A DNA stretch of 64,000 bases from Calliopsis andreniformis (GCF_051401765.1 NC_135071.1:16036961-16100960), one strand, 5' to 3'. Positions 12,901 to 27,900 are shown, counted from the stretch's first letter. Notes: a model not told the origin generated them from the letters alone. Made by a program: numbers and translations.

Positions 12901-15900
12901 CTTATCTCTCTACCTCGCATGTGCGATCTGACGTCGCCGTCGTCCTCGTCGCCCCTCGCTGTTATTAGGCAGCGCCTTCGCGTGTCCGTCCACTGAACCC
13001 GCGGCTTTGCGCGCGTGACACCCTTTCGCAACAGACGCCGCGCTATCGGAAGGAATTATTTCCAGCAGCGCCACGGGGACCGCTTTCCCAACGCCCTGGA
13101 ACTCCTCGAGTCGATTGATCGGGCGCGACCACGCGTTCACCTGGGAAGGATTTCTAGTATCGAGTTACCAGCATCGATGGAGGGTGACAAGATGATGATG
13201 TTGATGGCGGTTGATGCCTGGACGCGGAAACTCACGCCTTCGAGGATTTGTGCTTTGGAGAATGGGGGGATGGTGTTGGAGGTTCAGGAGAGGTGAAGTG
13301 CTGGGCTGGAGAGTTTGGATCGTGTTAGGTGTAGATGAAGGAGAGGATGAGACGAGCCTGGAGGTTCGGGTGGGTACAGTGTCTTTTGGAAGTATAGTGA
13401 CTTAGGTGAGACTTACTGGGAGCCTGGACACGTGAGCGTTGAGGGACAATTGTATTACCTTTGGCAAGAAGTTTTCGATCTTACCTAAGAATATGGAGTT
13501 ATTTAAAAATATTGTGATTTTTCAAATGTAGAATGCTATCGTCTGAATATAAAAGACACTTACTATCAGAGGCATGGAGAACTTCAACCCTACTGTTTTT
13601 ACGAATTCACTATATTTCCTAGAGGCACTATAAATAGAAAAATATTAAAAATTCGGTGCACATACTTTGGAATCCTTATAACTAAATCGAGCACCCAAAT
13701 TCTGAAATATTCAACAAGTACGTACATCGATTTTCGAGTATGCAGATATATTTCCAGCAAACCATTGGCATTTCTACTCCAGGTCGCAGACATTCTACAG
13801 CTCTATCCCTTAACCGCATTCACCAACACGTAGAAACATTCCCCACAGTCTACGCTAGCGCTATGAAAATAAGCCTCCAGCTCCATAAGCTATTCATTCC
13901 ACAGCTGCCATCGCGGATTCCACAAGAAGTACGAGCACATCTCGCGAGCGTGGAACGTCGAAAGTACCTCGTCACCTCGCGTGTTAGCTCGGCCCGGCCC
14001 GGTGGCTTCGTCGTAAAAATTGCTTGCGCGTAAAGAGATCGTTGCACGCCGCAGTAAAGAGCTTCCTGGATAGTTCCGTTCCTCTTTCCCTCCTCTCGTC
14101 CCGAGGATTCGCCTCTCTCTTCGCGTCGATTCGGCCTGGCCAGCAGCGCTGTTAATATGAACACCGTCGGATAATCGAAGCGTGTCCAGCCCCTGATCGT
14201 TGATAAATTGCTCTAATGCGACTAATGAACTACCCGCTACAAGATTCCTGGACGTTCGCTCGCCGATGCTTTCGTCGGATGCTCGAGAGACGGCCGATGA
14301 TGGCTCCACGCGCTCGCGAGCACGCTGGGGAAGTTCAATGCCGGCTGGTAATTAATTCGGGTCCCCGTCTCGCTTCAGGGACCTTTCGGAATTTCTTGCC
14401 CACGCCGGGCAAATTCGCCCGTAAACGATGCAGATTTGTTACGTGGGCGGCGACCAGTCGCGAGGCAGCCTCGGGATCGAGGATAATTAATGGGGCAAAG
14501 GGTTAGGTCATTTTCGACGAGCTTCTCCTTTTCACTTGCGCCCTCCTCCCATGGCGGTATCCCTCTTGTTTGCTTAAATAATTTGGGGACTAATTTTTGC
14601 GACTTCGAGGGAGAACAGTTTGAGTCGCGTATTTAGAATGATTTACGAGTTGGATATTGATATGAAATTGCACTTTGCGGAGGTACTTCATGGTTCCCAT
14701 ATTTCTTCAAATTTTTAACTTCACTTCTTCTTTCTTGAGATTACTCATTCTAATCCCTGTCACAGTAGAAAAATATCACATATTCATTATTATAGTTCAG
14801 AAAGGAAACCTTGATAAGTGATTCCACTTTTCAAAGATACTCCCCAGCTCTGAAATTTCTTCAATTTCCTGACTCTAATCATTCTAAAAAAATGTTAACA
14901 AAATTTTAAATTTTCCACCTTCACTTTTTCTATCTTGAAAACACTAATTCTAACCCCTGTCAAGGCCAAAAAAAATCACAAAAAATTTCTACACAGACAG
15001 TATCTACCTACAATTTAGCCACACTTGATACTGGAATTCTCAATGAAGATATCTAATAATTTATCTGACTGAGATAAATCGGTCTGAAAAGATCTAAAGG
15101 ACTTTGGTCTGCGTCCCGTCGGACCGTGTCGCGGACAGAAGGCGAGCTTGCATATTCGGCGACACGGGTGCACGAAAAGAACAGAGGGGTCGTTAAATTT
15201 ACCGACGATTCCAAGTACCGAAGGGTACGTCAGATCGGATTTGCCGGAACATACGTTCCTGCAGGTTTATTTTCGCTATTGGTAGTCGAAATGATCGGGG
15301 AACCCGTCGCTCCCTCCTTCTCTTGCCTCGGATGGTTTTTCGAGGGGGAGGGACGAGGAGCCACGGACCCGCCACTCATTATTTATCGAGCAAACTCGTA
15401 CCAGCGCCACGTGGGACGCTGGACACGCATAATTTATCGCGTGGCTCTTTGCATACGGCGAACGTATGAACCTGGAGTCCGAGGAGCTGCACGAATTTCT
15501 GACTGTGAACTTTGGGAGTTGAATTATTCTCAACAGGTGGGGGTCGAACGAATTTGTACAGACCAAGAATTATGCAACAAGATTTATTATGGGAATCTAG
15601 ATTCACGTGGGGAAATTGATTACATTTTGAAGACCTAGGGTAATAGGGTCACGGTTCGAAGTTAGTTCAAAGTTCTAATGATTAATATGAAAAATGTATA
15701 GAGTTGTGAATATTTTGCAGACTCTTTTATTAATTATTTTTCATGATACTAGTGGGATTATTCAGTCCTAGTGTTGATATTAACTTACTGGTTGATTTTA
15801 CTGGGAATTTTACTGTTTGAGGGGAAAAGTCGGGGGAATATTGTTTCAAGTTCTAATGGCCGAGGAAGATGGTGGAAGTCTCAACTCCTGAGACTTTAAT

Positions 15901-18900
15901 ACTCTCATATTCCGAGAATAAGTTACAATTTCTGGAACGTCATCATATTTCCCCCGTGGAAGATACATGACCGCATAAAATTCACTTATTCCATGTAGAA
16001 GCAGCGATAAGTTTGAACCGGTTTGCTAGAATATCCCGCCACTCGAACATCTTAATGTCCTTCCTTTTAGACTCGATTTTACCTTGTTGGGATTCTAGCT
16101 CTCTTAGAGTCCTGCGAATATTGTAACTTGAATCTTTCTCACTTTTTTTAGCTTCATATTCTGAGTCTCCATTATCGAGTTCTTCTACTTCTTCAATCCC
16201 TAAAGCTAATATTTTCTCATTCAGAGGGTATTTTCTACTCTTAAAATTTTCACCTGTAGTTTAATTTAACCTAAAATTCTTCTGCCCGAAAACAACTTCC
16301 CCAGGGACACTGGAAACCACCTGATTCTATTCACAAGAGAGACGCTCATAATTACAAAGGAGAGAGCTTGAAGCCAAACGATCAGAGTCCCTCTCGACTT
16401 CCTGGAGTCTGGCTCCTCGGCCAGTGGCAATGGTCATGCATCGTGGTCATGGCGTGCTGTGGTTGGACGCTCGCGCGCGATTCAACAGTGCCTAGAAGCG
16501 CACACTCGGTTGCCAGCTGTGTGCACAGTGTTTCGTCGCGCTCAGATATTAGTCATAAAATATATATCGCTGTAAACGTCTCGGCAAATAGGGATGCATG
16601 CGTGCTGCCACTGCAACGACTCAATTCGCCTACTGCTCCCGCCAGCCTCAATTAGACACTTGAAATTTCAGCGTTCTGAAGGGGCGAATTCAGGACATGC
16701 AAACTATGGACTATTTTCTGTGACAATTTTATAACTATTTTTGAGTGAATTATTTGGTAGTATTTTAGAATCTGAATTTTGTTAGAAGATAATTTTCTAA
16801 GGGAAATTTTTCTCTGACTTAATTTCTTTTATTATGAAAATATTAATTTCATCGCGTGGACTTCAAAAGTGAGCTGTGAACTTAAATTTCTTGAATATAT
16901 GAGTCGTAATATTTTGCTTTTATCTCTACAAATAAGAATTCAGTGAAAATTTACCAAATAGTTATATACCCAGATAGCACACATTCTGTCAGTGACATTC
17001 TATCATGACACATTCTGTAGACATACTGATTTTTAACATCAGACGTGTCAGAGAAGTCTTTCGGACATTTTTAGAACTTCATCGAGTGTCTTTAAACCCT
17101 TTTAAGACGTCTCTGTACTATTTGGGTAAGCATGTGTGTTATTCTCCAAGTCAAATCGACAATATTTCTCTAAAACTGCATTTACATGAGGCAACTTCTG
17201 GCCAGGTATCCTGAAGTCGATTAAAGTTGTCCGTGTAAATACAACTTCAATCAAGTTGAAACGATTTTCCAGAATAGTATAAACTACTCAATTGAACGAC
17301 TCTAAATCAGTCAACTCACTCAGCGGCCCAAGAGTTGTCTAATATAAACGCAGTTTAACCCTCATAGAAACTCTTAATAGTAAAACCTGCCGCGCTCCAA
17401 GCACGAATCAATTGACGATCATAAAATTTTCGGCTGGCACGATGCTATCTGGCAGCAACAAGTTAAACATTACGCGCCGTCGGTGTTTAGATCGCGATAC
17501 CAGGTGCGTGCAGGCCGAGCGCCTAAGTTTTACGATTTCCTCCCGATGCGACCGAAGTGGACTGCAATTAGCCCCGTATCTGATCGCGTTAAATTTCGAT
17601 TGCGATCTCTCCTACTTAACGTTTCAATCCCTCGATGACGAACTCGCGTGAAGCCAGCGCCGCTTCACAATTACCCCTTATCAGATCCATCGAATCGTCT
17701 CACGCAGCGCTCCCTCGACCGTCTCGTCTCCGCCATCCTGCCGAATTTATATCCTAGAATAAACCGCGGAGACACGCGAGACAATCGTCAGGCGGCTCGG
17801 AGCGGAAGCGACGCCCCCGATCCGCGGCACGAGGGATAACGAGGGTGGATCAGCGGCGCAATGGGATCGACGTGGATCAGAGGAAGATCAAACGGCGCTC
17901 GGCTCGTTAGAGGCGGGGATCGGGCGAGCTTCTCGCGGTTTCGCCGCTCGAGACGATCACGAAGGACGTCCTCTCGGGCGCAGGAAGTGGTCGCCTTAAA
18001 TCAACGACTCGCAAAGGAAATGGCGAGTGGTAATTGAGCCATAACCCTCGGCCGGCGAACACACAAATATTTCAGCGCCGGGAGCTCGCTCATAACTTAG
18101 CCCTCATAATTAAGATGCGCCGCGCGGACTCCGGGACCCGCTGGAACCCCCTGCTCGCGTCGTACGCGCGAGAATCCTTGCTTGAAAAAGGACCAGCGGG
18201 AGCACCCACGACCAGTCCGCCTGGAACGTTCTCACGAAAATAGATGTGACCCGTTTTGAGCCTCTGACTCTCGAGCTTCGAGGTCTTTCGGGGAGCTTTT
18301 TCAAGAGGCTCTGGATTAGGCTGCTTTGGAAGGGAGTGTTGGGTGGGTTAGAAAAATTATACAGGCTGTTCTAGAACTGATGATGCAAGTGAAAAGGGGG
18401 TGATTATTTACTGTACAAATTTCATTTTAATAATTTGTAGGACTGATCTTGCACAGATTATCCTCAAAAAAAAAAAGAAAAATAGGTCGTAATAAGGAAC
18501 TGTTCCCTCACTTCCTCACTCACTAAGAACCCACAAACTTCTCAAACTAAACTTCATTTCCCCCAAAAAGAAAATCTGCAAGTATCGACAAGCAAGATGC
18601 TCAATTTTCCCCAACAAGAAACTAACTTTGGATGCACCTAACACAATAAACTTCAGTTCTCGACAACGTTCATAAGCATCCAAGAGAAAAAAGTATTTGC
18701 ACAATTTCTTTATCCCGAGGATAAGAATACCCTTTAATCAGACCAGCGAGCAGCCACCCCCAGAGATCGGGCGACGCGACGATAACGAGGCCGTGGGACA
18801 TAACTCGGTGCCTCCACCGTGTTACGATCTAAGAAAGGGGCCGAGAAATACTGCGACACCGGGACGGCTACCGATGATGCATGTCCCAGAAGTGCGAGAG

Positions 18901-21900
18901 AGCCTGTGCACGCGTATTATGTTACCGCGCAACGCACCGCTCTCCGTGTCTACCGTGCGTGCATCCCCGGGCCCAGGTCATGACTCTATCATATTTATGT
19001 CCCAGCCGGGTCGTTCCTGAGCCCCAGGAACGTCGAAATTCCGAGGGACGTGGACCGTAGATCCGGGGACAGATAAACGACGATCTTCGATGGGACGTCC
19101 TCTTATCTCCGCCGCGGTCTAATCAGTCCCCTCGAGAGGAGCCGATTAGGGGGCGCAGAGGGGTAACGAACGCCGCCGAGGCCGCGCGCTTTAGGGCCTG
19201 ATTTCGAAGATACCCTCGGGACGCTGCATTCCTCGGGGATAATAGCAGTTGGACTCCTTTGGGCTTATCGAGTGTCGCGGCGGTTCCCTTTTGGTAGCTG
19301 GACTTGGATTGTCTGTGGCTTGAGATGCTTCGAGGGAAGAGGGAATAGGTGATAGGAGAGGAGGCTGGGGTTTGAGATTTCGGGAGGAGGGACAGTGTGG
19401 AGATTAGGGAGGAGAGAGTTGAGGAGTGAGGAGTTGGGGAATTGATGAGAGTGGTTGGGTAGAAGAGTCTCTAGTATGGAAATAATAGTATGCAAGTAGA
19501 GAAGGTACGAGTCGTGTTTCATGAATAGTCTTCTGGAAAGCATTACCCTTAATGCTTTTCAGTGGACTTTTCATGAGACATGAATCGTACGCAACTAGTG
19601 AAGCCAAGACGACCGTCATCATACATGTACACATACAGTTCTACTGCGGAGTCGAGTTGGCTGTAGGGCTTCACGGTAGAACTGTGTCTGAACACTGTGA
19701 TAATCGTCTTAGCTCCACTACTTACGTATCTCTCTATTACTATCATTTTTTCCATGCAAGATTTGGAAGGAATCTGTTTGAGTAAAAGTGTCTGCTTATG
19801 AGAAAGGTTTGCACTTGAGTTAAACATTTAAATTTCTTTATTAGACATATAAAGAAATTTGAAGGGCTTAATGGGGCCACGCCCCAGGCACAAATAGCTC
19901 CATTATTTCAAGCAAAAAGAAAGGGAGCACGATATCTCGATGTCGTAGATGCCATGAGAGATAGCTGAACCAGGCGTATTTGTCCCGCGACACCTGCACG
20001 CAGGACACTTCATGTATCAGCCGCGGGATGCGGCCGAACGCAGCGAGAACACGAATGATAGCTCCTCTGTGCGGCGATATACCTTCTCGCCATTATCAGA
20101 TTCACAAGCAACGACGCCCCGCTAAGAGTCACTCGACCGTTCGTGTTACAACTACCGTCGTATCAATTCTTTTGCCCCCGTGGTATTAATTCTTGATAAT
20201 ATTGCGCGGCTGTTGCTGTACAGTCATCTTACGAACTATGGATAGAGTAAGATGTTCGTTTTCTTTCTTGATCAGGCAGATGGGTTCTTCATTTTATCGA
20301 CGAGGACCTTAAAGTGTTAATTGTTGAGAATTTCTCAAGTCAAGAATAGATGTAAATTTTAAAATTCATGAAGTGAGGGAATTCAAAGTTACAAATATTA
20401 AAAAATGTGTGAATTCAGAAACTTGATAATTCGAAAATTCGATAAGTTTGAATTTAAGTTTGAGAGTTATGGAACTTAAAATATTTGAAACTTGAGAACT
20501 TGAAGTATTTAACAAATTCTCTTCGTAAAAGATATTCTACAGTCCCCAGTATTACCACTCTCCAAGTATCAATAATTATTCTCGAAGGCATACTCCGAAA
20601 GAAATTCTGAATTCCTTGGTCCCTGAAGCATCTCGTGGTCCTCCAGTTCGCACCAGCCTCCCCTGTCATCTTCCATCAGGCGACGAGCGAAGTTTCATGG
20701 CCCTTAATTCGTACAGGATGCCAGCGACACGTTCGCGCATATAAACCCCGTTCTGCATACGCCTCGCCAGGGATTCGTACAGGGTTTTTACGAGTGTCTG
20801 GGTCGTTGCTCATCGTTACTCCTTAAGAGGATTCGGCGTAGCTCCGCAGGGGGTCCATCTCGCGGGGCCCCGCAAGGTCACGACGAGTCGTGTGTCCACC
20901 ACGGAATTGCGAGTGTCACCATATAAACCATCCCCGCAAAAGTATCGGGTTACTGCGATCCTGGACTCCTCCGACTACCCTTCTTTCTCCTTCCTGCTCT
21001 CTGCGCTCCTTCAGCGACCAGATGAATGGCTAGATTGCCGCTGGGTGCTGCTCGAGGCGTCCCTAAGTTACCTACGACCTCTGGAGTTTTCCTTTCTCGC
21101 GTGGTTGTTTGAGTGGTTTAATTGGATGGAAGGTTGCGTCACTTTTAACTTCGAGGAGGATTGGGGATCTTTAGCCTTGGAGAAGGTGACACGAATGTCT
21201 CTCAGTTTTTATTGGTGAAAATACAAGGGTGGGTTTATGTGACTGTGGTGGAGTGTGTATAGAGGTTGTAAAATGAAAACACTTCTGATATTCTTTTCCT
21301 GGGAAAATAATTCTAATGTTAATATTAGCTAGGTACTCTTTTTGAAGTATCGTGTAGCGCTGCAAGCTACTCGAGGCTTAGCCCTCAACTAGTATTCTAG
21401 AACTACATTTATTACTGTGGTTAATAACGCGAACACAGTAGAATAAGTGTTTGAGAGTGCCGATTGAAGTCTATCTTGCTGCTTGAGAAAAAATTAAATT
21501 TCTCAAGTATTTTAGAGTCCCCTTCGGGATTAGCTTCCACACTTCAGGGGATCCTCACGAAGGCTCCAACTAATATCTCGACGATCATTGCTTCACGGCC
21601 CAGAGCGGTCTGAATTCTTTCCATAATTTCCATTTTAAACATTCTCCGTAGACACTTGAATCTCCGACGTCTTCTAACCAACGCTACTCCTAACCACCGA
21701 CCATAAAACCCTTCCTTCTGATATAATAATCGCGGAATAGACTAGGAAGCGAGCTATCTTCCGACTAGTCTAATCTGATTATTGATCTACGAAGGAGAGG
21801 TAAAAAGGGAGAAGGAGGAACGCGGCGAGAAAATATAAACTCGACGGGGAGACACGGTGCGTCGCGTGATACGCGGGGTACCTAGCCAGAGGGTACGTAG

Positions 21901-24900
21901 CTCATCTCCACCAGCGCAATAAATACACGTGATTACAATATTGCTTGACCGTAACTCAAGCGAGTCTTCCAGTACGTGTGCTGGTAGGTAGTCGATGTGA
22001 GATGTTTCTACTTTACCTCTACGATGATTTACAAATATTGAATTTCCACTTCCAATGTTAGCAAAAACTGAGCTGGCTGATGGTTGCCCCTTTGTGCTCT
22101 TTTAGGGTTAATTTCACTTTCAAATTAATTTTAAGATACTGTATTCTTTATAAGACACTGCGTTGAGAGGAACTCAGAGTCCCTGTTTTTCGACCTCTCA
22201 AGTAGAAGATCCTCTTAAGGCTGGCTAACACGATCCTAATCTACTTACCACGAAATCAGTGCAAGAAGCTCTTCTAAACCATTTTCACCCCCACAATTCT
22301 CACCGAACTCTTCCTAAAATGGTCTCCAGATATTTTCCTAAGGCGATAGAAACCGTGGACAATAAATTAGGCCTGCTGGGTCCGTGGGTGTTCGTAAATG
22401 GGCAGCTTGACCATGTCCAGAGACGGATCGATTCGTTATTCGTTCTTGTTCCACTTGTACCTTTAGGAAGTAATAGTCTTGGCGACGGTAGCCGCGAGGC
22501 TACTCGACCGACAATCTGGATACAAATTTTCCATCGTTGGGGGCGTCCCTCTTTCTGGGATCGGCTGATACCGCGGTTATCGCAGCGCGACACAGTTGCA
22601 ACTGCGCCGAGAGAGACGCGTGCACGCGTCGCGTTGCGTAAGGCTGGTAACGATGCAATTCTGCACCGTTTTCTCAACTATTGTCTGGCATGGTTGCTCG
22701 ATGAGCGGCCGCGGCGTTTTATCGATACATCAGCGGGTTTTCACGGTGCACGAACCGAGGGACGTTTTCCTTTTGAGTATTCTTTGTTGGAGAGCCTCGC
22801 GGCTGATGCTAATGGCGATGAGGACTCGCGATAGGGAGCTTGTTTGCTTTGCTAAGTTATTGGCGGTGATACAAGGAATATGACAGGTTTATGCCAACTT
22901 CTTGTGGGGGTACTCCCGCAAACGCGACAGCTAGGGAGTCGGGCTGGAGATTATCAGATTGGGATCTGGCGATTTGGCGAGGGACAAGAATTTGTGGAAC
23001 AGGTAAATTAGGTAATTCACTTTTACTTAAGAAGCTGAATTGTCACTAATTACATGCTCTATTAGAGTGGCGCCCTAGGACACGAGGATACAAGTTTAGT
23101 AAAGAGATAAATAATTGACAGCGTTGTCAACTACATCCAAATACTATCTGAAGGATTCCATGTAGTACCTCAGAAATAATTCCAGCGCAGAATTTAGCAT
23201 TCTTTCACGAACAAAATTCCTCAACCACTGTACATAAGTTGTTCTCTGACATGTTTTCTCACATGAAAGATTCAAGAATTAGCTACCACAGAATTAGCTG
23301 CTCAACTGTCAATGTAAATAAATTTGGTAAAATGTTAAATTTCTTTAATCCCTATCAGAGTTTCAAGTAAAATATTTGTATGACTATTTCATCTATGAGG
23401 ACTTTAATAGCCAATAAGTATCATTAAATCTCTACTTTTCCAACTTTGCAAAATCCTTCGAATGCTTAAGAGCAGTACTGTAGATGCTCCTCAAGTCCTG
23501 TCGAGTTATCAGTGATCCCCGAAGCCACAACAAATTTAGAACAACTTTAAAAGCAAACAGCGTCCCCAATTATGATCACACTTCCCACGCGAACCCATAA
23601 AACATTTCCTGGGGAACATCGAAGAAACGTCGAGCGTACGTCGCGAGGCAGAGAGGTATCGGCACGAACGTATCGCTCTATTACTGGACGATACAGGAAG
23701 CGAAGGCTGTTGAACGATTTTCGCATAATCTCTCTCGCGAGCCGCTCACGCTTGCTCGCCTCGGCCCGTTGCATCTTCGTTGATTTTCTCGTCTGCCTGT
23801 CGGCTGGGCGTGTTTTATTTTATGAATAATGTAGCGACAGCCTACTGGTGGATACGCTGGACACCGCTGCGCGTGGGACGCTGCCGCCGGCGTTTGCATT
23901 AATCTAGATCACGGGCATTATATTATCCCAGCGTCTTGTTGAGCTGTCCCCTTTGCAGCAGCCACCGATCCTCGGATTTTCTCTGTGTCACCGACGACGT
24001 GACTTTCGTTACTTCATTCTCTGGCATTCCACTGGGGCGATCTTCATTGTTGTGTGTATTGCGCTAGAAACGAGGCTTTTGTGGTGGACTAGTTTCTGGA
24101 GAGCGTGGTGTGAGGAGGAGAACAAATGTTAAACTGGAGGAGCTTCTAGGATGCACAGAACTAACACTGTTGCAAATGACTCCACACGAAAATTTAAGAA
24201 AGTTGGAGCCAGGGTTTTGAAAACAGTGAGATCAGTTTGTTGTGCAACAGTTTCCACTTTTTTAGAATATTCTTGCGTTTTTGTTGTGTGCTTCGAGGAA
24301 AAAGCTTGCAACAGTATAGTGTAGAATAAGGTAACAGGTGTACAATTGTGTAGAGTAATGTTGTGTGTTGTATAGAACAGTGTCGAGTAGAGCAGTGTAT
24401 CGTATTTTGTGGAATAGCGTAAAGTAGTCTTGCGTACTGTGAAAAATAGCATCTAGTAGTATTCTATAGAATAATTCCGAGTAGTATAGTATACAATATA
24501 GAATAGTGCAAAATAGTAGAGTGAACAGTGTAAAATAATGCAGTATAGAATACTGTACGATTATTTAAGACAGTGTAGAACAGTGTAAACTGATTTTGTT
24601 ACTTACATAAAACAGTGTATGTGGCGTGTAGTGTATCACAGAGAAAAAAAAATATTTCTCACCTTCCTTTAAAGTAGCATGCAAGAATTCAATCACTGAC
24701 ATCAACAGTCCCTCTCACCAGAAAGCACTCCACCATCTCACAGAAATTATTACCATTACTGTACGCCTTGTATACACGAAGACAATCTCTTATCTATCGA
24801 CCGTAGTCGTACCAAAAAAGGCAACAACAAGAGGGTGTCACGAAGAAGGAAGCAGGACACGTTTCACGTCTCGAAAAATCACTTCGAAGCACAGTTTTCC

Positions 24901-27900
24901 CCGTTGCGAACGCTGGTCACGTCCGTTCGGACGAGGACACCTCGCGATCGGTCGAATCTTTTCGATTAGAGACTGGCGGCTGCGAGGAAGGACGCGGCAG
25001 CGGAACGTTTATCGCGAGATGCATTAATTACGCCGTCCACGGGAATCCCGAGCCGAGGAGGACAAGCTTTATCGTGGAAATAATAATTTACAGCATCGCG
25101 CGAGAGAGGCTTAACCACGCCGCGGTCTGTCAGAAGCGTAGCGAGGACACGACTTGACTTAAGATCCATTGCATGATATAAAGTAACAATCGGTATTTTA
25201 AGTATCATCCTCGAGAATGTTCGTTTCATTATGACAGCATTAATAGTGGTGTAGAATATTACTGAGTGTTGCTCTACTTTAGGCGAGGGAGGTAGGGTGT
25301 ATTAAGGGATGGAAAAAATATTTAGACACAACAAGACTCATGCAATAGATTATATGATATATTTAACTTCATGTTGTCGAATATTCTTACATATTAAAAG
25401 TCGATTATTTCGCGAAAGATATCTTTAATCATTTATTTCTCAAAAAGAGTAGAAATTTGCGCCTTACTACTTTCTGAGACGATCCTCTTGGACGATCCCC
25501 ACTACAACTCAAAAAGATCTGATCAAAATGCTCGCGAAACAGTTCGTAGGTTCCCCTAGCAATAAGAAAGGAGGCCTCGGGGGAAGAAAGCAGCGCGAGA
25601 GGGCCAAAAGAAAGGGGAGGAGTAAGAATCGTGAAATCCACGTGCTCCGCGGGTGCCGAGTGTGCGAACGCGCGGCAAGTGGTCCCCGCCGCGAGTAGTC
25701 GCGCGTCATAAAAGATTTCCGACTCTTTGTGGCGGACTGTTGCTCTCCGCTCCTCTGTTTAGGAGCGACGAGCACGACCCTCCCGTCCCCGGTTAGAATA
25801 CTCTCGCGCTCGCATTGTATAATAATGTATCGCATATGGCGCATCTTGTAAAACTCTGCGGGCGTCCTCCCCTCCGCCTGGGACGCGGATGTGCGAGGAA
25901 GGACGGATGGAAGCTGTGAATGAAGGTTATTCCCGGTCGACGAGGGCTCGTTCATTCATCCATTGGTCGGCGGGGCTCATAGGGAGGCCGAAGACACGCT
26001 CGACGAGCAAGGAACCGCCGAATAACACCGTCTGACCCCCTCCGTTCTCCTTTTCCTCACCATTCGGCATTTTTTTCCTTGGCTCGCTTTTCAGGGGCCC
26101 CGCGTTTTGCCCCGAGGTGTTCGAACCTGCGACGCGATTAGCGGAGGGAACTGTGATGGTTTAATGAAGCGAGGAGGCTTGCAGGATGTTTGGGGCTTGA
26201 CTCGAGGCGGGAGCTTGAGGATTCTATGCGGTCTTGGGGTTTACGAGTTTAAGGCGAGGGACTGCCTCGTTGCTTAGCTTCGACTGGTTGAGGATGTTGG
26301 TGATAGAGAAGAGGAATAGAATTCTTTGGGTGTATATTGATTTGTGATGAGGGGATAGTGTGGGTTTGCTGTATTTGGTGTCTGTGTATAATGTGGATTA
26401 TTCTACTTAAGATTATTCTGTTGCTTTGCTGCAAGATTCTTGGAAAATCTAGTTTTAACTAACAACTTTTTTCATTACTTTCTTGTTTTTTCTTGTATCT
26501 GCTCTTTTACTTCTCCTTAAAAGTCTTCTATAGAGATTCAACGAGGATTCGAATTCTAAAGAATGACTACAGACCCTCTGTCCCAAAATATTTGCAAGAA
26601 CCCACCGCGGAGGGCCATGCAAATAAAACAGTCCAGTAGCAAAACAGTCAATAATACAGCACGCAACAAAGAATCACAAAAGACAGTTCCCCTTGCGGTG
26701 CACCTTCAGGCGGATCTCGCGTGCACCTCAAACGTGAACTCGCTGGAGTTCAGAATAGGGTCACTCGATTACCCAACACGGTTCGACGGATCCGATTAGG
26801 TGAAAATACCGCTGGTCCCGCTGGGTGCAAACCAGACCACCGTGGCTATTGTGCGCGCAGGATGTGTACCATGATTGGGCCTGTCAATAGGATCAAGAAC
26901 GATAACAATGTGCCTCGAGTCAAGAGATCCTCGACAGCCCTGCAAACCCGCTGTGGCTAATCCATTAGATTAGGTTTAGGTTTTGCTTGGCTGAGTCCCT
27001 GGAACCTTTGCACCTTGGGAAGAGGTGTTGACAAGGCTTGACGGTAACTCTCGTGGACACTTGAATGGGACTTAAGACCCCGTGGGTCTTATAGACGTAC
27101 ATTCTAATGGGACTTTGAGACAGAGGCTTTTTCGTTCGATTCGACTGCGTTGGCTCGCTCGCCGAGACGTGAAATTAGAGAAGAGGATTAATTAAGTTTG
27201 CTAGTGGCTCGAATGTGGATGTTACTGAATAAAGGGGAGCTGGGAAGGTTGATAATGGTATTAATTAAAACCACGAGCGATTCTTAATTTTGTTTACTTT
27301 ATTTAGCCTCTGTATCGAGTGTATCAGCGCGTACACTGGATCGACGTGTTCCCTTTTAGATTCTAAATATGCAGCGTTGTTATTCCATCCCGAAACAACG
27401 AAACTCGTTACGCCGCTTCGGCTCGCTTTTCCCGCTGCGATATCTGATCATTGCTCTCCATTTTCTCGTTTTCCGATCGCTCAGATCGTTGCTCCGCGGT
27501 GCGTGCACGATTTCGCGTGGCCACATCCTCCTTTTGTTTTCCACATGTTTCCACATTCGCTGCGTCGATATCTGTGATCTCTGCAAATCATTGTTCCGCG
27601 ATGCGTGCTGACGTGATTTAAGGAAATCTTCCGGGTCCAGGTGTCTTTTCCGTCCTGGGACTTTGGCTGGAATTAGTAATGCTAATAATACAGTAGCAAT
27701 ACTAAATATTATATGCTATATTTTTGTTACATATTTTAGAAAGTTAGGTCTGAGTTTACTTGCTGTAACTCTTCCACAAAAATTGAAACATCTCTAGAAT
27801 TCTACTCCATGTATTCAATAATCCTCCATCACAAATTTATAAATCACTGTGCCAATCAGAAAGTACCTTACCCTGTAAGATACCTTAGACCTTACAGAGA

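Noticed and set aside
15126..15638. 170-codon open frame in intron 2
   Set aside because: Non-ATG start and no domain; an antisense frame overlaps it.
19505..19590. MicroRNA precursor
   Set aside because: The 86-base hairpin has a suitable length, but a 4-base loop, adjoining nested hairpins and no known microRNA seed favour a foldback element; kept as a finding without calling it a microRNA.
22259..22834. 191-codon open frame in intron 2
   Set aside because: Starts at GTG, overlaps a 125-codon antisense frame, and shows no motif of a known family.
23085..23100. TGGCGCCC, like a retroelement primer-binding site
   Set aside because: The following bases do not continue the tRNA-Lys complement, and no long terminal repeats or polymerase sequence lie nearby.
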